Below, in pieces: positions 1-9,058 of a stretch of DNA of 64,000 nt. The notes beneath the pieces are model-generated. The model did no database searches. It saw only the letters and a list, made by a program, of their open reading frames with translations, and had not been told where the DNA came from. Position numbers and translations under genes: made by a program. Positions within the stretch are counted from its first letter, which is position 1; each line of letters opens with the position of its first letter. The DNA is from Propionicimonas sp020161015. GTDB taxonomy: Bacteria > Actinomycetota > Actinomycetes > Propionibacteriales > Propionibacteriaceae. Where the stretch lies: assembly GCF_964266745.1 (NCBI RefSeq), contig NZ_CAXWGX010000029.1, forward strand, positions 124,001-188,000, in the 5' to 3' direction.

Positions 1-529
1 TGATCGTGCCGTCGGCGAGCCGCCGGACCCGCCACAGGTAGGGCGCCTGGCCCTCGAGCAGCCGGTCGATCGTGGTCCAGGTGCTGCCGCCGTCCCTGCT
101 CTCGCGCACCTCGATGAAGTCGCACCAGCCGGTCCGGTCCTCGTTGATCCGCGGGACGTCCAGCCCGATGATGCGGCCGTCGGGGAAACCGATGTTGCAG
201 AAGGACCCGCTCTCCAGCTGGCAGCGGCCGGTCTCGACCCACGACTCGCCGTTGTCCGCCGAAGCCAGGTACACCCGGTACGACTGCTGCTCGCTGCCCC
301 CGCACTCGATCGAGGCGTAGGAGACCGGGGCACCCACGGCCTCCCCCATCTCCAGGGTCGGCGCGACGAGCGAGGAGTTCGCCTCGCGCGTGGTCTCCTT
401 GAACGAGACCCCGATCCGCCCGTCCCCGTAGTCGAAGCCGGTCACCCAGGCGGCGAAGCCGGGGCGTTCCGCAGGGACGTACACGTCCGCGCGCCGGTGG
501 CCGGCCACGCGGGGACCGCCCGGCGTCAT
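1..529 (-). CDS. sialidase-like (BNR/Asp-box) protein, partial at left edge
   Basis: The reading frame opens with ATG at 529 and stays open to the window edge, so only about 176 N-terminal residues are visible. Two Asp-box-like segments are seen (SADNGESW and SRDGGSTW), the signature of six-bladed beta-propeller sialidases and related glycoside hydrolases. A conserved-looking FPDGRIIGLD stretch lies between them. No signal peptide is visible, so the protein seems cytoplasmic. Its ATG overlaps the stop codon of the aminotransferase gene upstream (ATGA), which implies translational coupling and a shared role. The substrate cannot be told from this part; exo-alpha-sialidase is only the family name. 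The catalytic Tyr/Glu residues would lie outside the window. Confidence 0.7.
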   Translation of the reverse strand, partial: MTPGGPRVAGHRRADVYVPAERPGFAAWVTGFDYGDGRIGVSFKETTREANSSLVAPTLEMGEAVGAPVSYASIECGGSEQQSYRVYLASADNGESWVETGRCQLESGSFCNIGFPDGRIIGLDVPRINEDRTGWCDFIEVRESRDGGSTWTTIDRLLEGQAPYLWRVRRLADGTI

Positions 530-2082
530 CGCGCGTCCCCGGCGATCGCGTCCAGCACCTGGCCCATCCGGTCGAGCAGCACGTCGACGGCGTCCCGCTC
601 CACGACCACCGGGAGCTTGAGCAGGGCGACCGGTGGCGTCGCCGGCTTGTAGGCCTGGACGCTCGTGTCGATGCCGTGGTCGCGGTCGAGCGCGCGGCAG
701 AACCGTGCGGCCGCCGCGCCGTCGACGAACTGCACCCCGGCCATCAGCCCGTCGCCGGCGACGCCCGAGAGGGTCCCGGGATACCGGCCCACGAGCTGCC
801 CCAGCCCGGCGTGCAGGTAGGCGCCGACGTCGTCGATGTGCGCGCCGTTGGCGTGCACGTAGGTCATGGTGACGAGGTAGGCGAGGCTGGCCAGCTCCTC
901 CTGGCCGTTGGTGACCAGCGCGCCGAACTGCGACAGCCCGTCGAACTCCGCCGACAGCAGGATCCGGCTCGCCGGGTACTCCCCGCCCGGGAACCCCTTC
1001 CCGACCGCGACCATGTCCGGACGGATGCCGTACCGGCGGAAGAGGAAGAGCTCGGGGTACCAGGCACCGCTCTGGATCTCGTCGCAGAACACCGGGACGC
1101 CCACGCGGTCGCACGCGTCGTACGCCGCCCGGAGGTACGCCTCGTCGAGCCGGAGGCCGCCGTAGTTCATCAGGATGAGCTCGTGGCAGAAGCCGGCCAC
1201 CCGGAACCCGCCGGTGCTGTGGCGCGCCAGCGCGTCCTCGAAGGCGGCGATGTCGTTGGGGGGGACCGCCACGACCCGGAGCACGCCGGCCTCCTCGAGC
1301 CGGGAGCGCAGGCCCGGCCACATCCCCCTCAGAAGCTGGGCCGTCACCGTGGTGCCGTGGTAGTTGGCGGTGGGCCCACCTCCGCCGTCCGCGAGCACCA
1401 GGAGCACCGGGGTCACGCCATCGTGCACCGCTGCGCCGCCGTCGGCGGCGTAGAAGCGGGTGAGCATCATCTTCAGGGCCGCCTCCGCGGCGAGCGAGCC
1501 CGTCTCCAGGTTGACCACGCGGTTCAGGACGTGGCGCCCGGTCGCCGCGACCAGCTCGTCCACCGCCGGCCCGCGGTCGGCGGGGTCGAGGCCGGCCGCT
1601 GCCGCCACCAGGGCACGCTCGGCGATGCGGGTCACCTGGCCGCGGGTGTTGTTGTGGGTCGCGTTCAGGATCCCCAGCTCCCGGGCCAGCGCGATCAGGC
1701 GGAAGCCGGGGAAGGCGTGCCCGAGGGAGGCCTGGTAGTGCTCGCTCTTCGCCGCGAGGTACACCCGTCCGTCCTGCCCGACCCGGCACGGGCCCAGGCC
1801 GCCCAGCGGAGCCGCGGCGTGGTTCTGCGCCCTGCCGAAGGCGCCACTGGGCGCACCGGCCACGGGGTCGGGGAGCCCCTCGACGAGCACGGTGCCGACG
1901 CGGGCGACCAGGTGCCGGCACCGCTCGGCGAACGCCTCGGGGAAGAACTCGACGGGTTCGGACGCCAGTGCCTCCAGCTCCGCCAGCGGCGCGCCGGTCA
2001 ACGCGTGACGGGTCCGGACGACCGCGTCCAGGTAGTCGTCCCCGAGCAGGTCGCGCAGGGAACGGGTGACACCAGTGAGCAC
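526..2082 (-). CDS. class III PLP-dependent aminotransferase family protein
   Basis: About 518 residues. A central region with FCDEIQSG (the Asp that contacts the PLP pyridine nitrogen) followed by DMVAVGKGFPGGEYPAS (the probable PLP lysine in GKGF) identifies a class III (acetylornithine/GABA type) aminotransferase fold. The reaction is transfer of an amino group to or from a keto or aldehyde substrate in the cytoplasm; the substrate is unknown. The GTG start at 2082 was chosen because a GGAAAGG ribosome binding site lies 6 nt upstream; an upstream in-frame start would add 36 residues that look non-coding. It is the first gene of a leftward pair with the sialidase-like gene and is divergent from the Gfo/Idh/MocA gene. 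Its size is somewhat larger than usual (about 430-460), owing to a longer N-terminal part. Confidence 0.8.
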   Translation of the reverse strand: MLTGVTRSLRDLLGDDYLDAVVRTRHALTGAPLAELEALASEPVEFFPEAFAERCRHLVARVGTVLVEGLPDPVAGAPSGAFGRAQNHAAAPLGGLGPCRVGQDGRVYLAAKSEHYQASLGHAFPGFRLIALARELGILNATHNNTRGQVTRIAERALVAAAAGLDPADRGPAVDELVAATGRHVLNRVVNLETGSLAAEAALKMMLTRFYAADGGAAVHDGVTPVLLVLADGGGGPTANYHGTTVTAQLLRGMWPGLRSRLEEAGVLRVVAVPPNDIAAFEDALARHSTGGFRVAGFCHELILMNYGGLRLDEAYLRAAYDACDRVGVPVFCDEIQSGAWYPELFLFRRYGIRPDMVAVGKGFPGGEYPASRILLSAEFDGLSQFGALVTNGQEELASLAYLVTMTYVHANGAHIDDVGAYLHAGLGQLVGRYPGTLSGVAGDGLMAGVQFVDGAAAARFCRALDRDHGIDTSVQAYKPATPPVALLKLPVVVERDAVDVLLDRMGQVLDAIAGDAR

Positions 2083-2164
2083 GAGTTGCCTTTCCGAGCA
2101 CCCCGCCGGGGTACTCCGTGGCCGCGACCACCGCAGCGACGTCGCGGCCACCCAGAGTGACGGA

Positions 2165-2195
2165 TTCTGATCGTTTGTGTGATGATACATCAGAA
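2165..2195. promoter_or_regulatory. nested inverted repeats in a divergent promoter region
   Basis: In the 177-bp region between the divergent aminotransferase (start 2082) and oxidoreductase (start 2260) genes, TTCTGAT (2165-2171) is mirrored by ATCAGAA (2189-2195). Inside it lies TGATG-ATA-CATCA (2180-2192). Such symmetry in a divergent promoter suggests an operator for a dimeric repressor controlling both directions. No regulator gene for it is visible nearby. Confidence 0.45.
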
Positions 2196-2259
2196 CGCGT
2201 CAGTTGGACCCCATCCCCGTCCGCACCGACGGCAGGGACAGAGTCGGAGGAGGAACCCG

Positions 2260-3240
2260 GTGATCCGTGTGGCCACGATCGGGACCAGCATGATCACCGG
2301 CCGGTTCGCCGAGGCCGTCCACGCCTGCCCGGGGATCGAGCTGGAATGCGTCCTGTCCCGCGACGCCGGTCGCGCGCGTGACTACGCCGCCGCCGTCGGC
2401 GCGCGGCGCTGGGGCACGAGCCTGGAGGCGGCGGTCGCCGACGACGGCATCGACGCCTTCTACATCGCCAGCCCGAACACCCTCCACCACGAGCAGGCCC
2501 TGCTCGCGCTGGCCGGGGGGAAGCACGTGCTGGTCGAGAAGCCGGCAACGACACTCTCCGCCGACACCGCCGACCTCGTCCGCGAGGCGCGGGGCCGAGG
2601 CGTCGTCCTCCTCGAGGCGATCCGCAGCCTCTACGATCCCGGCTTCCGGACGGTGCGGGACCTGCTCCCCCGGCTGGGACGCATCCGGCGGGTCAGCTTC
2701 CGCTTCCACCAGCGCTCGGCGAGGTACGACCGCGTCCTCGCCGGGGAGAAGGTGAACGTCTTCGATCCGGCGATGGGCGGGGGGGCGCTGCTCGACCTGG
2801 GGGTCTACTGTGTCCAGCCGCTGGTCGCGCTGTTCGGCGAGCCACGGACGGTGCACGCCCTCGCCGTTCCCGTCACCGGCGGCGCCGACGGCGCGGGCGC
2901 GGCCCTGCTGGGGTACGACGGCTTCGTGGCCGACCTGAGCTACTCCAAGATCACCCGCACCGAGTCGCCGAGCAGCATCGAGGGCGAGGACGGGACCCTC
3001 ACCATCGACCACCTGGACGACCCGAGGAGCCTGGAGCTCCTCACCGGGGACGGCGCCCGTGCGTCGCACGCCGTGGTGAAGGGCGGAGCGGACAAGCTCG
3101 CGAACATCGGCGACGCCCTCTCCCACTTCGTGGCGGCCGTCGCGGGGACGGTGGACGTCACGGCCGACCAGGACCGGACGATGGCGGCGGCCCGCGTCCT
3201 CGACCGGATCCGGGCGGCGGCGACGCCCCGGATGACCTGA
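2260..3240 (+). CDS. Gfo/Idh/MocA family NAD(P)-dependent oxidoreductase
   Basis: About 326 residues. The N terminus (IRVATIGTSMITGRF) is a Rossmann nucleotide-binding motif, followed by the family's IASPNTLHHEQ and VEKPATT motifs; the lysine of EKP is the usual catalytic/substrate lysine. The C-terminal half is the alpha/beta dimerisation domain. Such enzymes oxidise or reduce sugars, inositols or amino sugars with NAD(P). The GTG start at 2260 follows a strong GGAGGAGG site. It heads a rightward run of five genes (two SDRs, a kinase and an isomerase follow), so it probably acts on the same sugar as these. The exact substrate is not readable. Confidence 0.88.
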   Translation: MIRVATIGTSMITGRFAEAVHACPGIELECVLSRDAGRARDYAAAVGARRWGTSLEAAVADDGIDAFYIASPNTLHHEQALLALAGGKHVLVEKPATTLSADTADLVREARGRGVVLLEAIRSLYDPGFRTVRDLLPRLGRIRRVSFRFHQRSARYDRVLAGEKVNVFDPAMGGGALLDLGVYCVQPLVALFGEPRTVHALAVPVTGGADGAGAALLGYDGFVADLSYSKITRTESPSSIEGEDGTLTIDHLDDPRSLELLTGDGARASHAVVKGGADKLANIGDALSHFVAAVAGTVDVTADQDRTMAAARVLDRIRAAATPRMT

Positions 3241-3301
3241 ACTGATTCTTACCACTGCCCTTCGATCTATTTCGATCACTTTCTGCGCTATCGTGGTGCT
3301 C

Positions 3302-4027
3302 GTGAGCAGGGCGACAGTGACATGGGTGACCGGTGCGGGCAGCGGCATGGGCAGGGCGGCCGCGGTCGCGGCAGCGCCGGGGCGCAGGGTCGTCGTGAGC
3401 GGACGGCGGGCCGAGCACCTCGAGGAGACGGGCCGCCTCGTCCGGGCGGCCGGGGGCACGCCGCTGCTCCTCCCGCTCGACGTGACGGACGCCGATGCGG
3501 TCGCCACCGCGCACGACCGCATCGCGGGCGAATGGGGCCCGGTCGACCGGCTCGTCCTCGCCGCCGGCCTGAACAGCCCGCGGCGTTCCTGGGCCGACCA
3601 GGACCTGGCCGAGTTCGAGGCGATCGTGTCGACCAACCTCGGCGGCGTCGTCCGGGTGATCTCCGCGGTACTGCCGGGCATGCGGAACGCCGGGGACGGC
3701 GTCATCGTGATCATCTCCTCCTACGCGGGCTGGCGGCTCTCCTCGTCCCCCGGCGTCGCCTACTCGGCCAGCAAGGTCGCCCTCTCCGCGGTGGCCACCA
3801 CGCTCAACGGGCAGGAGGCCGGACGGGGCATCCGCACCACGCACCTGTGCCCCGGTGACGTCGACACCGACTTCCTGCTGATGCGCCCGGAGGTGCCGGG
3901 CGCGCAGGCGCGGTCCCGCATGCTGACCGCAGAGGACATCGCGCGCTGCGTCACCTTCGTCCTCGACAGCCCGCCGCACGTCGTGATCGACGAGCTCGTG
4001 GTGTCCCCGACCTCGCAGTCCCGCTGA
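3302..4027 (+). CDS. SDR family oxidoreductase
   Basis: About 241 residues, the usual size of a classical short-chain dehydrogenase. The nucleotide-binding TGAGSGMG motif is near the N terminus, the catalytic serine lies in IIISSYAG-type sequence, and the catalytic YSASK follows. It would oxidise a secondary alcohol or reduce a ketone with NAD(P). No clear ribosome binding site precedes any of the three in-frame GTG codons (3293, 3296, 3302), so translation may be leaderless or nearly so; 3302 was chosen because it leaves a normal-length N terminus. The gene is followed after 25 nt by a second SDR. The 61 bp upstream hold AT-rich TTCGATC/TTTCGATCA repeats that could be a regulator site. Confidence 0.85.
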   Translation: MSRATVTWVTGAGSGMGRAAAVAAAPGRRVVVSGRRAEHLEETGRLVRAAGGTPLLLPLDVTDADAVATAHDRIAGEWGPVDRLVLAAGLNSPRRSWADQDLAEFEAIVSTNLGGVVRVISAVLPGMRNAGDGVIVIISSYAGWRLSSSPGVAYSASKVALSAVATTLNGQEAGRGIRTTHLCPGDVDTDFLLMRPEVPGAQARSRMLTAEDIARCVTFVLDSPPHVVIDELVVSPTSQSR

Positions 4028-4052
4028 GCGGGCCCGGACGAACGGAGCTGGC

Positions 4053-4847
4053 ATGGACATCCGGCTGGACGGCCGCGTGGCCCTCGTCACCGGCGCGGCG
4101 CGCGGGATCGGCGCCACCATCGCCCAGGCCCTGGAGGAGTGCGGCGCGACCGTCTACCGCCTCGACCGGGCCCTGCCGTCAGGAGCCGCGGCACCGGAGC
4201 GCTTCCTCACCGCGGACATCACCCGGCCGGAGGAGGTGGCCGCCGCCGTCTCGCGCGTCCTCTCCGACCACCCGCAGGTCGACATCCTGGTCAACAACGC
4301 GGGCATCAACGCCGTCGGTGAGCTCTCCGAGGTGGACCTCGCCCTCGCCGCGACCTGCTTCGCCGTCAACGTCACCGGGCTGCTGGCCGTCTGCCAGGCG
4401 GTCATCCCGGGGATGCGCAGGAACCGCTGGGGCCGGATCATCAACGCCGCGTCCTTCGCCGCCATCGTCCCCGCCCAGGGCAACGGGCTCTACGCCGCGT
4501 CGAAGTCGGCGGTGGTGCAGCTGAGCCGCGTCCTCGCCGGAGAGCTCGGGCCCTGGGACATCACCGTCAACGCCTACGCACCGGGCATGGTGCCGACGGC
4601 GATCAACGGCTTCACCGAGCTGCCCCAGCCCGAGCAGGACCGCTTGCTGGACACCCTCACCCTGCGTCGCTGGGGCTCGGCGGACGACGTGGCCGACCTG
4701 GTGTGCTTCCTCGCCAGCGAGCACGCGGGCTACATCACCGGCAGCCTGATCGACGTGAGCGGCGGCAAGCTGGCCACGCAGATCCCCTCCCGCGCGTACG
4801 CGCGCGCCGCCGCGGAGGACGCCGGCACCGGCCCGGGCACGAAGTAG
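4053..4847 (+). CDS. SDR family oxidoreductase (glucose/ribitol dehydrogenase type)
   Basis: 264 residues. TGAARGIG (cofactor loop), NNAGIN (structural NNAG motif), a serine in NAASFAA and YAASK (catalytic Tyr and Lys) are all present and correctly spaced, so this is a classical, probably active SDR. A C-terminal GSLIDVSGG motif matches the usual substrate-lid end. The ATG is preceded by GGAG at a good distance. It lies 25 nt after another SDR and 8 nt before the FGGY kinase, so the three are cotranscribed. Two different SDRs in one sugar operon suggest an oxidation/reduction epimerisation or a polyol-to-ketose step; this is inference. Confidence 0.88.
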   Translation: MDIRLDGRVALVTGAARGIGATIAQALEECGATVYRLDRALPSGAAAPERFLTADITRPEEVAAAVSRVLSDHPQVDILVNNAGINAVGELSEVDLALAATCFAVNVTGLLAVCQAVIPGMRRNRWGRIINAASFAAIVPAQGNGLYAASKSAVVQLSRVLAGELGPWDITVNAYAPGMVPTAINGFTELPQPEQDRLLDTLTLRRWGSADDVADLVCFLASEHAGYITGSLIDVSGGKLATQIPSRAYARAAAEDAGTGPGTK

Positions 4848-4855
4848 CCCTGCGC

Positions 4856-6319
4856 ATGGGACGAGACCTGGTCCTGACCTTCGACGTCGGCACCACCGCC
4901 ATCAAGACCGTCGTCTGGGACGCGGCGGTCGTCCCGCTCGCCGTCCACCGGCGGGAGTACGCGCTGGCCACCGACGGCCACCGGATCGAGGCCGACCCCC
5001 GGCTGTACGTCGACGGTCTCGTCGCCGGCGCCCACAGCGTGCTGGACGGGATCGACGCCGGCCGGGTCGCGGCGGTGTGCCTCACCACCCAGGGCGAGAC
5101 GCTGGTGCCGGTCGACCGTCGCGGCGAGCCCCTCGGACCCGCGATCGTCTGGCTCGACTCCCGGGCCGGGCGGGAGGCGGACCTGCTCCGCACGCAGCTT
5201 CCCGGGGAGGAGTTCCACCTCAGGACCGGGCTGCCCGGCCTCGACGCCACCGTCCCGCTGGCGAAGGCGATGCACCTGCGGGCGTCCCACCCCGACGTCC
5301 CCGGCGGGCCGCTCCTGCTCCTCCTCGAGGACTTCCTGGTCCACTGGCTGACGGGCCGCCTCGTCGGCAACCGTTCGCTGCACACCTCGACGGGCTGGCT
5401 GGAGATCGCCACCGGCGGGTACTGGACGCAGGCCCTGGACGCCGCGGGGCTGACGACGGCGAACCTCCCCGAGCTGGTGGACAGCGGCGAGCCGCTCGGC
5501 CGGCTGCTGCCGGCCGCAGCGGAGGCCCTCGGCCTCGACACCTCCGTCCTGGTCGTCGCCGGCGCGATGGACCAGGCCGCCGGCGCCCTGGGCGCCGGCC
5601 TGTCGGAGCCGGGGATCGCCGGGGTGTCCTTCGGGACCGCGCTCGTCGTGACGGCACCGGTCGAGCCCGGCTTCCGCGATCCCGCACGGCGGGTGACCGT
5701 CTACCGTCCCGCCGTCGCCGGCCCGAGCCTCGCCGTCCTCTTCGAGCCCACCTCCGGGGCGCTCCTGCGCTGGCTGCGGGACCTGTTGTCGGCGGACGGC
5801 CGCAGCGCCCTCGGTTACGCCCGGCTGGACGCCCTGGCGGGCGCGGTGCCGCCGGGCAGCGACGGGGTGGTCGCCCTGCCGTCCTTCGAGGGCGGTGCGG
5901 ACGGGGGCGGTCGCGGCGCGTTCCTCGGCCTCGGCCTCCACTCGGGCAGGGGGCACCTCGCGCGGAGCCTGCTCGAGGCGACGGCATTCGCGCTGGCGGA
6001 CCTGCTGGACAGTCTCGCCGCGCAGGGCGTCCCGGTGACGGGGCTCCGCTCGAGCGGGGGCGGGTCGGCCAGCCGGCTGTGGCAGTCGATCGCCGCGGAC
6101 GCCTGCGGCCTGCCGGTGACGCCGCTGCCGTTCGCCGAGGCGGCCTCCGCAGGGGCGGCGCTCCTCGCCTGCTGGGGCGCCGGGCTGCTCGGGTACGGGG
6201 AGGACCCGCGCGGGCTGCCCGAGATCACCCCGATCCTGCCGTCCGGGGACGGCCGCTACCTCGCTCCCCTCGCCCGCTACCGGGCGGCCCGGACGGCCCT
6301 CGAGCCGTTCTGGGCATGA
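4856..6319 (+). CDS. FGGY family carbohydrate kinase
   Basis: About 487 residues, the normal length for the family. The N-terminal phosphate-1 loop reads TFDVGTTAIKTVVWD, a hallmark of the ribulokinase/xylulokinase/glycerol kinase family, and a C-terminal LRSSGGGSASRLWQSIAAD segment is the adenosine-binding region. GAMDQAAGALGAG in the middle carries the likely catalytic Asp. It phosphorylates a ketose or polyol with ATP. The ATG at 4856 is 8 nt after the SDR stop. With the AraA-type isomerase right behind it, the pair resembles the AraA/AraB or fucose isomerase/kinase logic. The specific sugar is unknown. Confidence 0.9.
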   Translation: MGRDLVLTFDVGTTAIKTVVWDAAVVPLAVHRREYALATDGHRIEADPRLYVDGLVAGAHSVLDGIDAGRVAAVCLTTQGETLVPVDRRGEPLGPAIVWLDSRAGREADLLRTQLPGEEFHLRTGLPGLDATVPLAKAMHLRASHPDVPGGPLLLLLEDFLVHWLTGRLVGNRSLHTSTGWLEIATGGYWTQALDAAGLTTANLPELVDSGEPLGRLLPAAAEALGLDTSVLVVAGAMDQAAGALGAGLSEPGIAGVSFGTALVVTAPVEPGFRDPARRVTVYRPAVAGPSLAVLFEPTSGALLRWLRDLLSADGRSALGYARLDALAGAVPPGSDGVVALPSFEGGADGGGRGAFLGLGLHSGRGHLARSLLEATAFALADLLDSLAAQGVPVTGLRSSGGGSASRLWQSIAADACGLPVTPLPFAEAASAGAALLACWGAGLLGYGEDPRGLPEITPILPSGDGRYLAPLARYRAARTALEPFWA

Positions 6320-6344
6320 CCCCGCTCTCGACCAGGAGGAACCA

Positions 6345-7736
6345 ATGACGGGAACAACCACCCCGCGCATCGGCGTGCTCGGCCTGCTGCTGGACGCCTA
6401 CCGCCCCCTCTTCCCGGGCATCCAGGAGCAGCAGGAGTCCTACCTGCGCGACGTCCTGGCCGACCTGTCCGACATCGCGGAGTTCCACTTCCCCGGCGCG
6501 GCGACCACCCGCGAGGAGGTCGAGGCCGTCGTCCACCGGTTCAACGCCGACGGCCTCGACGCGGTGGTCATCGTGATGCTGTCCTACGCCCCCGGCCAGC
6601 ACGTGGTGCGCGCGATGCTCGAGAACCGGCTCCCCGTCGCGCTCGTCCTGATCCAGCCGGAGGAGCGCACGCGTCCGGACATCGACGAGCGCGCACTCAC
6701 CGTGAACCAGGGGATCCACGGCTCCCAGGACGTCGCGAACTCCCTGCTGCGCGCCGGGATCCCGCTGGAGGTGTACGCGGGCAGCCGCACCGACGGGCGC
6801 CTGCGACGGTTCCTCCAGGACTTCGGCGCGGCCGCGGCCACCACGCGGGCGGCGCGGCACCTGCGGCTCGGGGCGATCGGCGCGCTCACCGGCATGGGCG
6901 ACATCATCGTCGACGAGATGGCCCTGTTCCGGAACATCGGGCCCCAGGTGAGCCATGACGCCGTCGGAGAAGTGTTCCACCGGTGTGAGGCGGTCTCGGA
7001 GGAGGCGGTCCGCGAGCGGGTGGCGCGGGACCGGGAGCTGTTCGACATCGACCCGCGGCTGCCGGCGGAGGACCACGCGTACGCCGTGCGGCTGTACCTG
7101 GGCCTGCGCGCCTACCTGGACGACCACGGGTACGCCGGCTTCACCGCCCACTACGAGGACTTCGGCGCAGACGGGCGGTTCCGGCAGCTGCCGCTGCTGG
7201 CCGCGTCCCACCTGCTGGCGGACGGGTACGGGTACGCGGCCGAGGGGGACGTGATGGCCGCGGCGCTCGTCACGATCATGGGACGCCTGGTGGGCGAGGC
7301 CAACTTCACCGAGATGTACATGTTCGACCTGGAGCGGGACGCGATCCTGTTCTGCCACGCAGGAGAGGGGAACTGGGCGACGGCCGGCGACCGGCCGAGG
7401 ATCATCGACCGCGTGCTCACCGAGGGCGGTCTCGGCAACCCGCCGACGCCCCTGTTCACCCCACGGTCGGGACGGGCGACGATCGCCTCGCTGGTGCACC
7501 TCGGCGAGGACCGCTTCCGGCTCGTGTCGGCCTCGGGTGAGGTGCTCGCCCCCGTCCCCCTGCCGAACTGCGACATGCCCTCGTTCTTCTTCCGTCCGGA
7601 CGCGGGAGCAGCCGACCTGGCCGCGGGGTGGCTCCGCGCCGGCGGGGCCCACCACCAGGCCGTCGTGCTGGGCGAGCACGACGCACGGATCGCGACGTGG
7701 TGCCGCCTCAACCGGATCGAACAGCTCCACCTCTAG
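6345..7736 (+). CDS. L-arabinose isomerase-like (AraA superfamily) protein
   Basis: 463 residues, slightly shorter than true AraA (about 500). Metal and catalytic residues expected for the AraA/FucI fold are in place by position: Glu in YGYAAEGDVMAA, Glu in NFTEMYMFDLE, His in ILFCHAGEG, and the C-terminal His in GGAHHQAVVLG. This supports an active Mn-dependent aldose-ketose isomerase. A perfect AGGAGG site precedes the ATG. The N-terminal substrate region differs from classical AraA, so the sugar may not be L-arabinose. It ends the rightward operon and its 3' end overlaps the convergent MFS gene by 29 bp. Confidence 0.8.
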   Translation: MTGTTTPRIGVLGLLLDAYRPLFPGIQEQQESYLRDVLADLSDIAEFHFPGAATTREEVEAVVHRFNADGLDAVVIVMLSYAPGQHVVRAMLENRLPVALVLIQPEERTRPDIDERALTVNQGIHGSQDVANSLLRAGIPLEVYAGSRTDGRLRRFLQDFGAAAATTRAARHLRLGAIGALTGMGDIIVDEMALFRNIGPQVSHDAVGEVFHRCEAVSEEAVRERVARDRELFDIDPRLPAEDHAYAVRLYLGLRAYLDDHGYAGFTAHYEDFGADGRFRQLPLLAASHLLADGYGYAAEGDVMAAALVTIMGRLVGEANFTEMYMFDLERDAILFCHAGEGNWATAGDRPRIIDRVLTEGGLGNPPTPLFTPRSGRATIASLVHLGEDRFRLVSASGEVLAPVPLPNCDMPSFFFRPDAGAADLAAGWLRAGGAHHQAVVLGEHDARIATWCRLNRIEQLHL

Positions 7737-8919
7737 GTGTCACCGGGCCGTCGACCCGGCCCCGCGTCGCCGCAGCGAGGAGGGCCGCCGCGACGGCCAG
7801 GGCAGCGCTGAGGACGAGGGCCTGCGCCACGCCGCCCGTGCCGATGACGGCCCCGGCAGCCGCGAACCCGACCGACGCCCCGATGATGGCTCCGCTGTCG
7901 ACCCACCCGAACGCCTCTGTCGCGCGGGCGGCCGGGCTCGCTGCGGACACCCGTCCGGCCACGGAGGCGAAGACGGGGGCCACCCCCAGGCCCGCGACGA
8001 CCAGGGACGCGCAGAGCCAGGCCGGATCCAGCCACGCCGACGCGAGCGCGAGCCCCAGCGCCACCAGGGCCAGCCAGCGCGCCTGCGCCCACCGGTCGGA
8101 GGTCCACCGCGCGAACAGGAGCCCGCCCGCGAGGCTCGCCAGGGAGTAGGCGGCCAGGAGCACCCCGCCGGTGAGGCCGTGCCCGCCGAACTCCGCTGCC
8201 ACGGCGGCCTCGACAGCCGAGTTCGCCGCGACCAGGAGGAGGCTCACGGCGGCGCCCGCCAGGATCGCCGGCTCACGGAGCACCGACCTGCGGCCACGGG
8301 ACGGTTCCGGCTCTGCACGGGGCACCACCGCGCCGCCGCTCGCCACGAGGACGCCCACCGCTCCCACGAGCTGGAGGGCGGCACCGGTCACGATCGCCCA
8401 GGCCGGACCGGCGGCGTTGGAGATGCCGAACGCGAGGAGCGGCCCGAACACGAAGATGATCTCCTGCGCGGAGGCGTCAACGGCGAACGCGCCCGCCCGC
8501 TGCTCGGGCGACACCATCGCAGGCAGCAACGCCCTCACTGCGGGCTGGACCGGCGGGTTCAGCAGGCCGCTCACCAGGGCGAGCGCGTTGGTCAGCACGA
8601 GGGTTCCGGTCGCCGGTGACGCGCCGGCGGGCAGCACGGCGAGGGCGATGCCCGCGAGGCTCGAACCGGCAGCGGTGGCGCCGATGACCCGGCGGAGCCC
8701 CCACCGGTCGACCGCCCTGCTGACGACCGGTGTACCGACGGCGCGGCCCGCCGTCATCATCGCCGCGACGAGCCCCGCGGCGGCATAGGACCCCGTGCGC
8801 TCCTCCACCAGCAGGAGCATGCCGATCGGCCAGAGCCCGATCGGGGCGCGGGCCAGCAACTGGGCGATCATCAGGTACCGGAACCGGGGTCGCGCAAGCA
8901 GTGCCCCGACCGTCCTCAC
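7708..8919 (-). CDS. MFS transporter
   Basis: About 403 residues with roughly twelve hydrophobic segments and a cytoplasmic central loop rich in Arg and Glu near the middle, as in major facilitator superfamily proteins of the sugar/drug efflux type. It sits in the inner membrane and would move a small solute by proton coupling. GTG 8919 was chosen because GAGAGG lies 8 nt upstream and it places the first TM segment about 12 residues in; a GTG at 8958 without a ribosome site is possible. It lies between the two catabolic runs, divergent from the AAC(3)-like gene, so it is a candidate uptake or overflow transporter for the pathway. Confidence 0.82.
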   Translation of the reverse strand: MRTVGALLARPRFRYLMIAQLLARAPIGLWPIGMLLLVEERTGSYAAAGLVAAMMTAGRAVGTPVVSRAVDRWGLRRVIGATAAGSSLAGIALAVLPAGASPATGTLVLTNALALVSGLLNPPVQPAVRALLPAMVSPEQRAGAFAVDASAQEIIFVFGPLLAFGISNAAGPAWAIVTGAALQLVGAVGVLVASGGAVVPRAEPEPSRGRRSVLREPAILAGAAVSLLLVAANSAVEAAVAAEFGGHGLTGGVLLAAYSLASLAGGLLFARWTSDRWAQARWLALVALGLALASAWLDPAWLCASLVVAGLGVAPVFASVAGRVSAASPAARATEAFGWVDSGAIIGASVGFAAAGAVIGTGGVAQALVLSAALAVAAALLAAATRGRVDGPVTPRGGAVRSG

Positions 8920-9058
8920 CAGCGCCGCCTCTCCTCGCCGTCCGCGGATGTCCCGCACTACAGTGACGAATAGTGATCATAGCGGGCCATTTGCAATCAT
9001 CGAGGTGAGTACACTGCTCGCGTATCAATCACTCAAGCTCATCATGAGGGAGTTCCCG

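Noticed and set aside
676..2160. A long rightward open frame of 494 codons opposite the aminotransferase gene
   Set aside because: It is the antisense of a well-conserved aminotransferase; its translation is rich in Arg, Gly, Pro and His with no motif, as expected for the opposite strand of high-GC coding DNA.
4730..6370. A 546-codon leftward frame across the FGGY kinase
   Set aside because: Antisense shadow of the kinase; low-complexity composition and no start context, while the kinase motifs on the other strand are complete.
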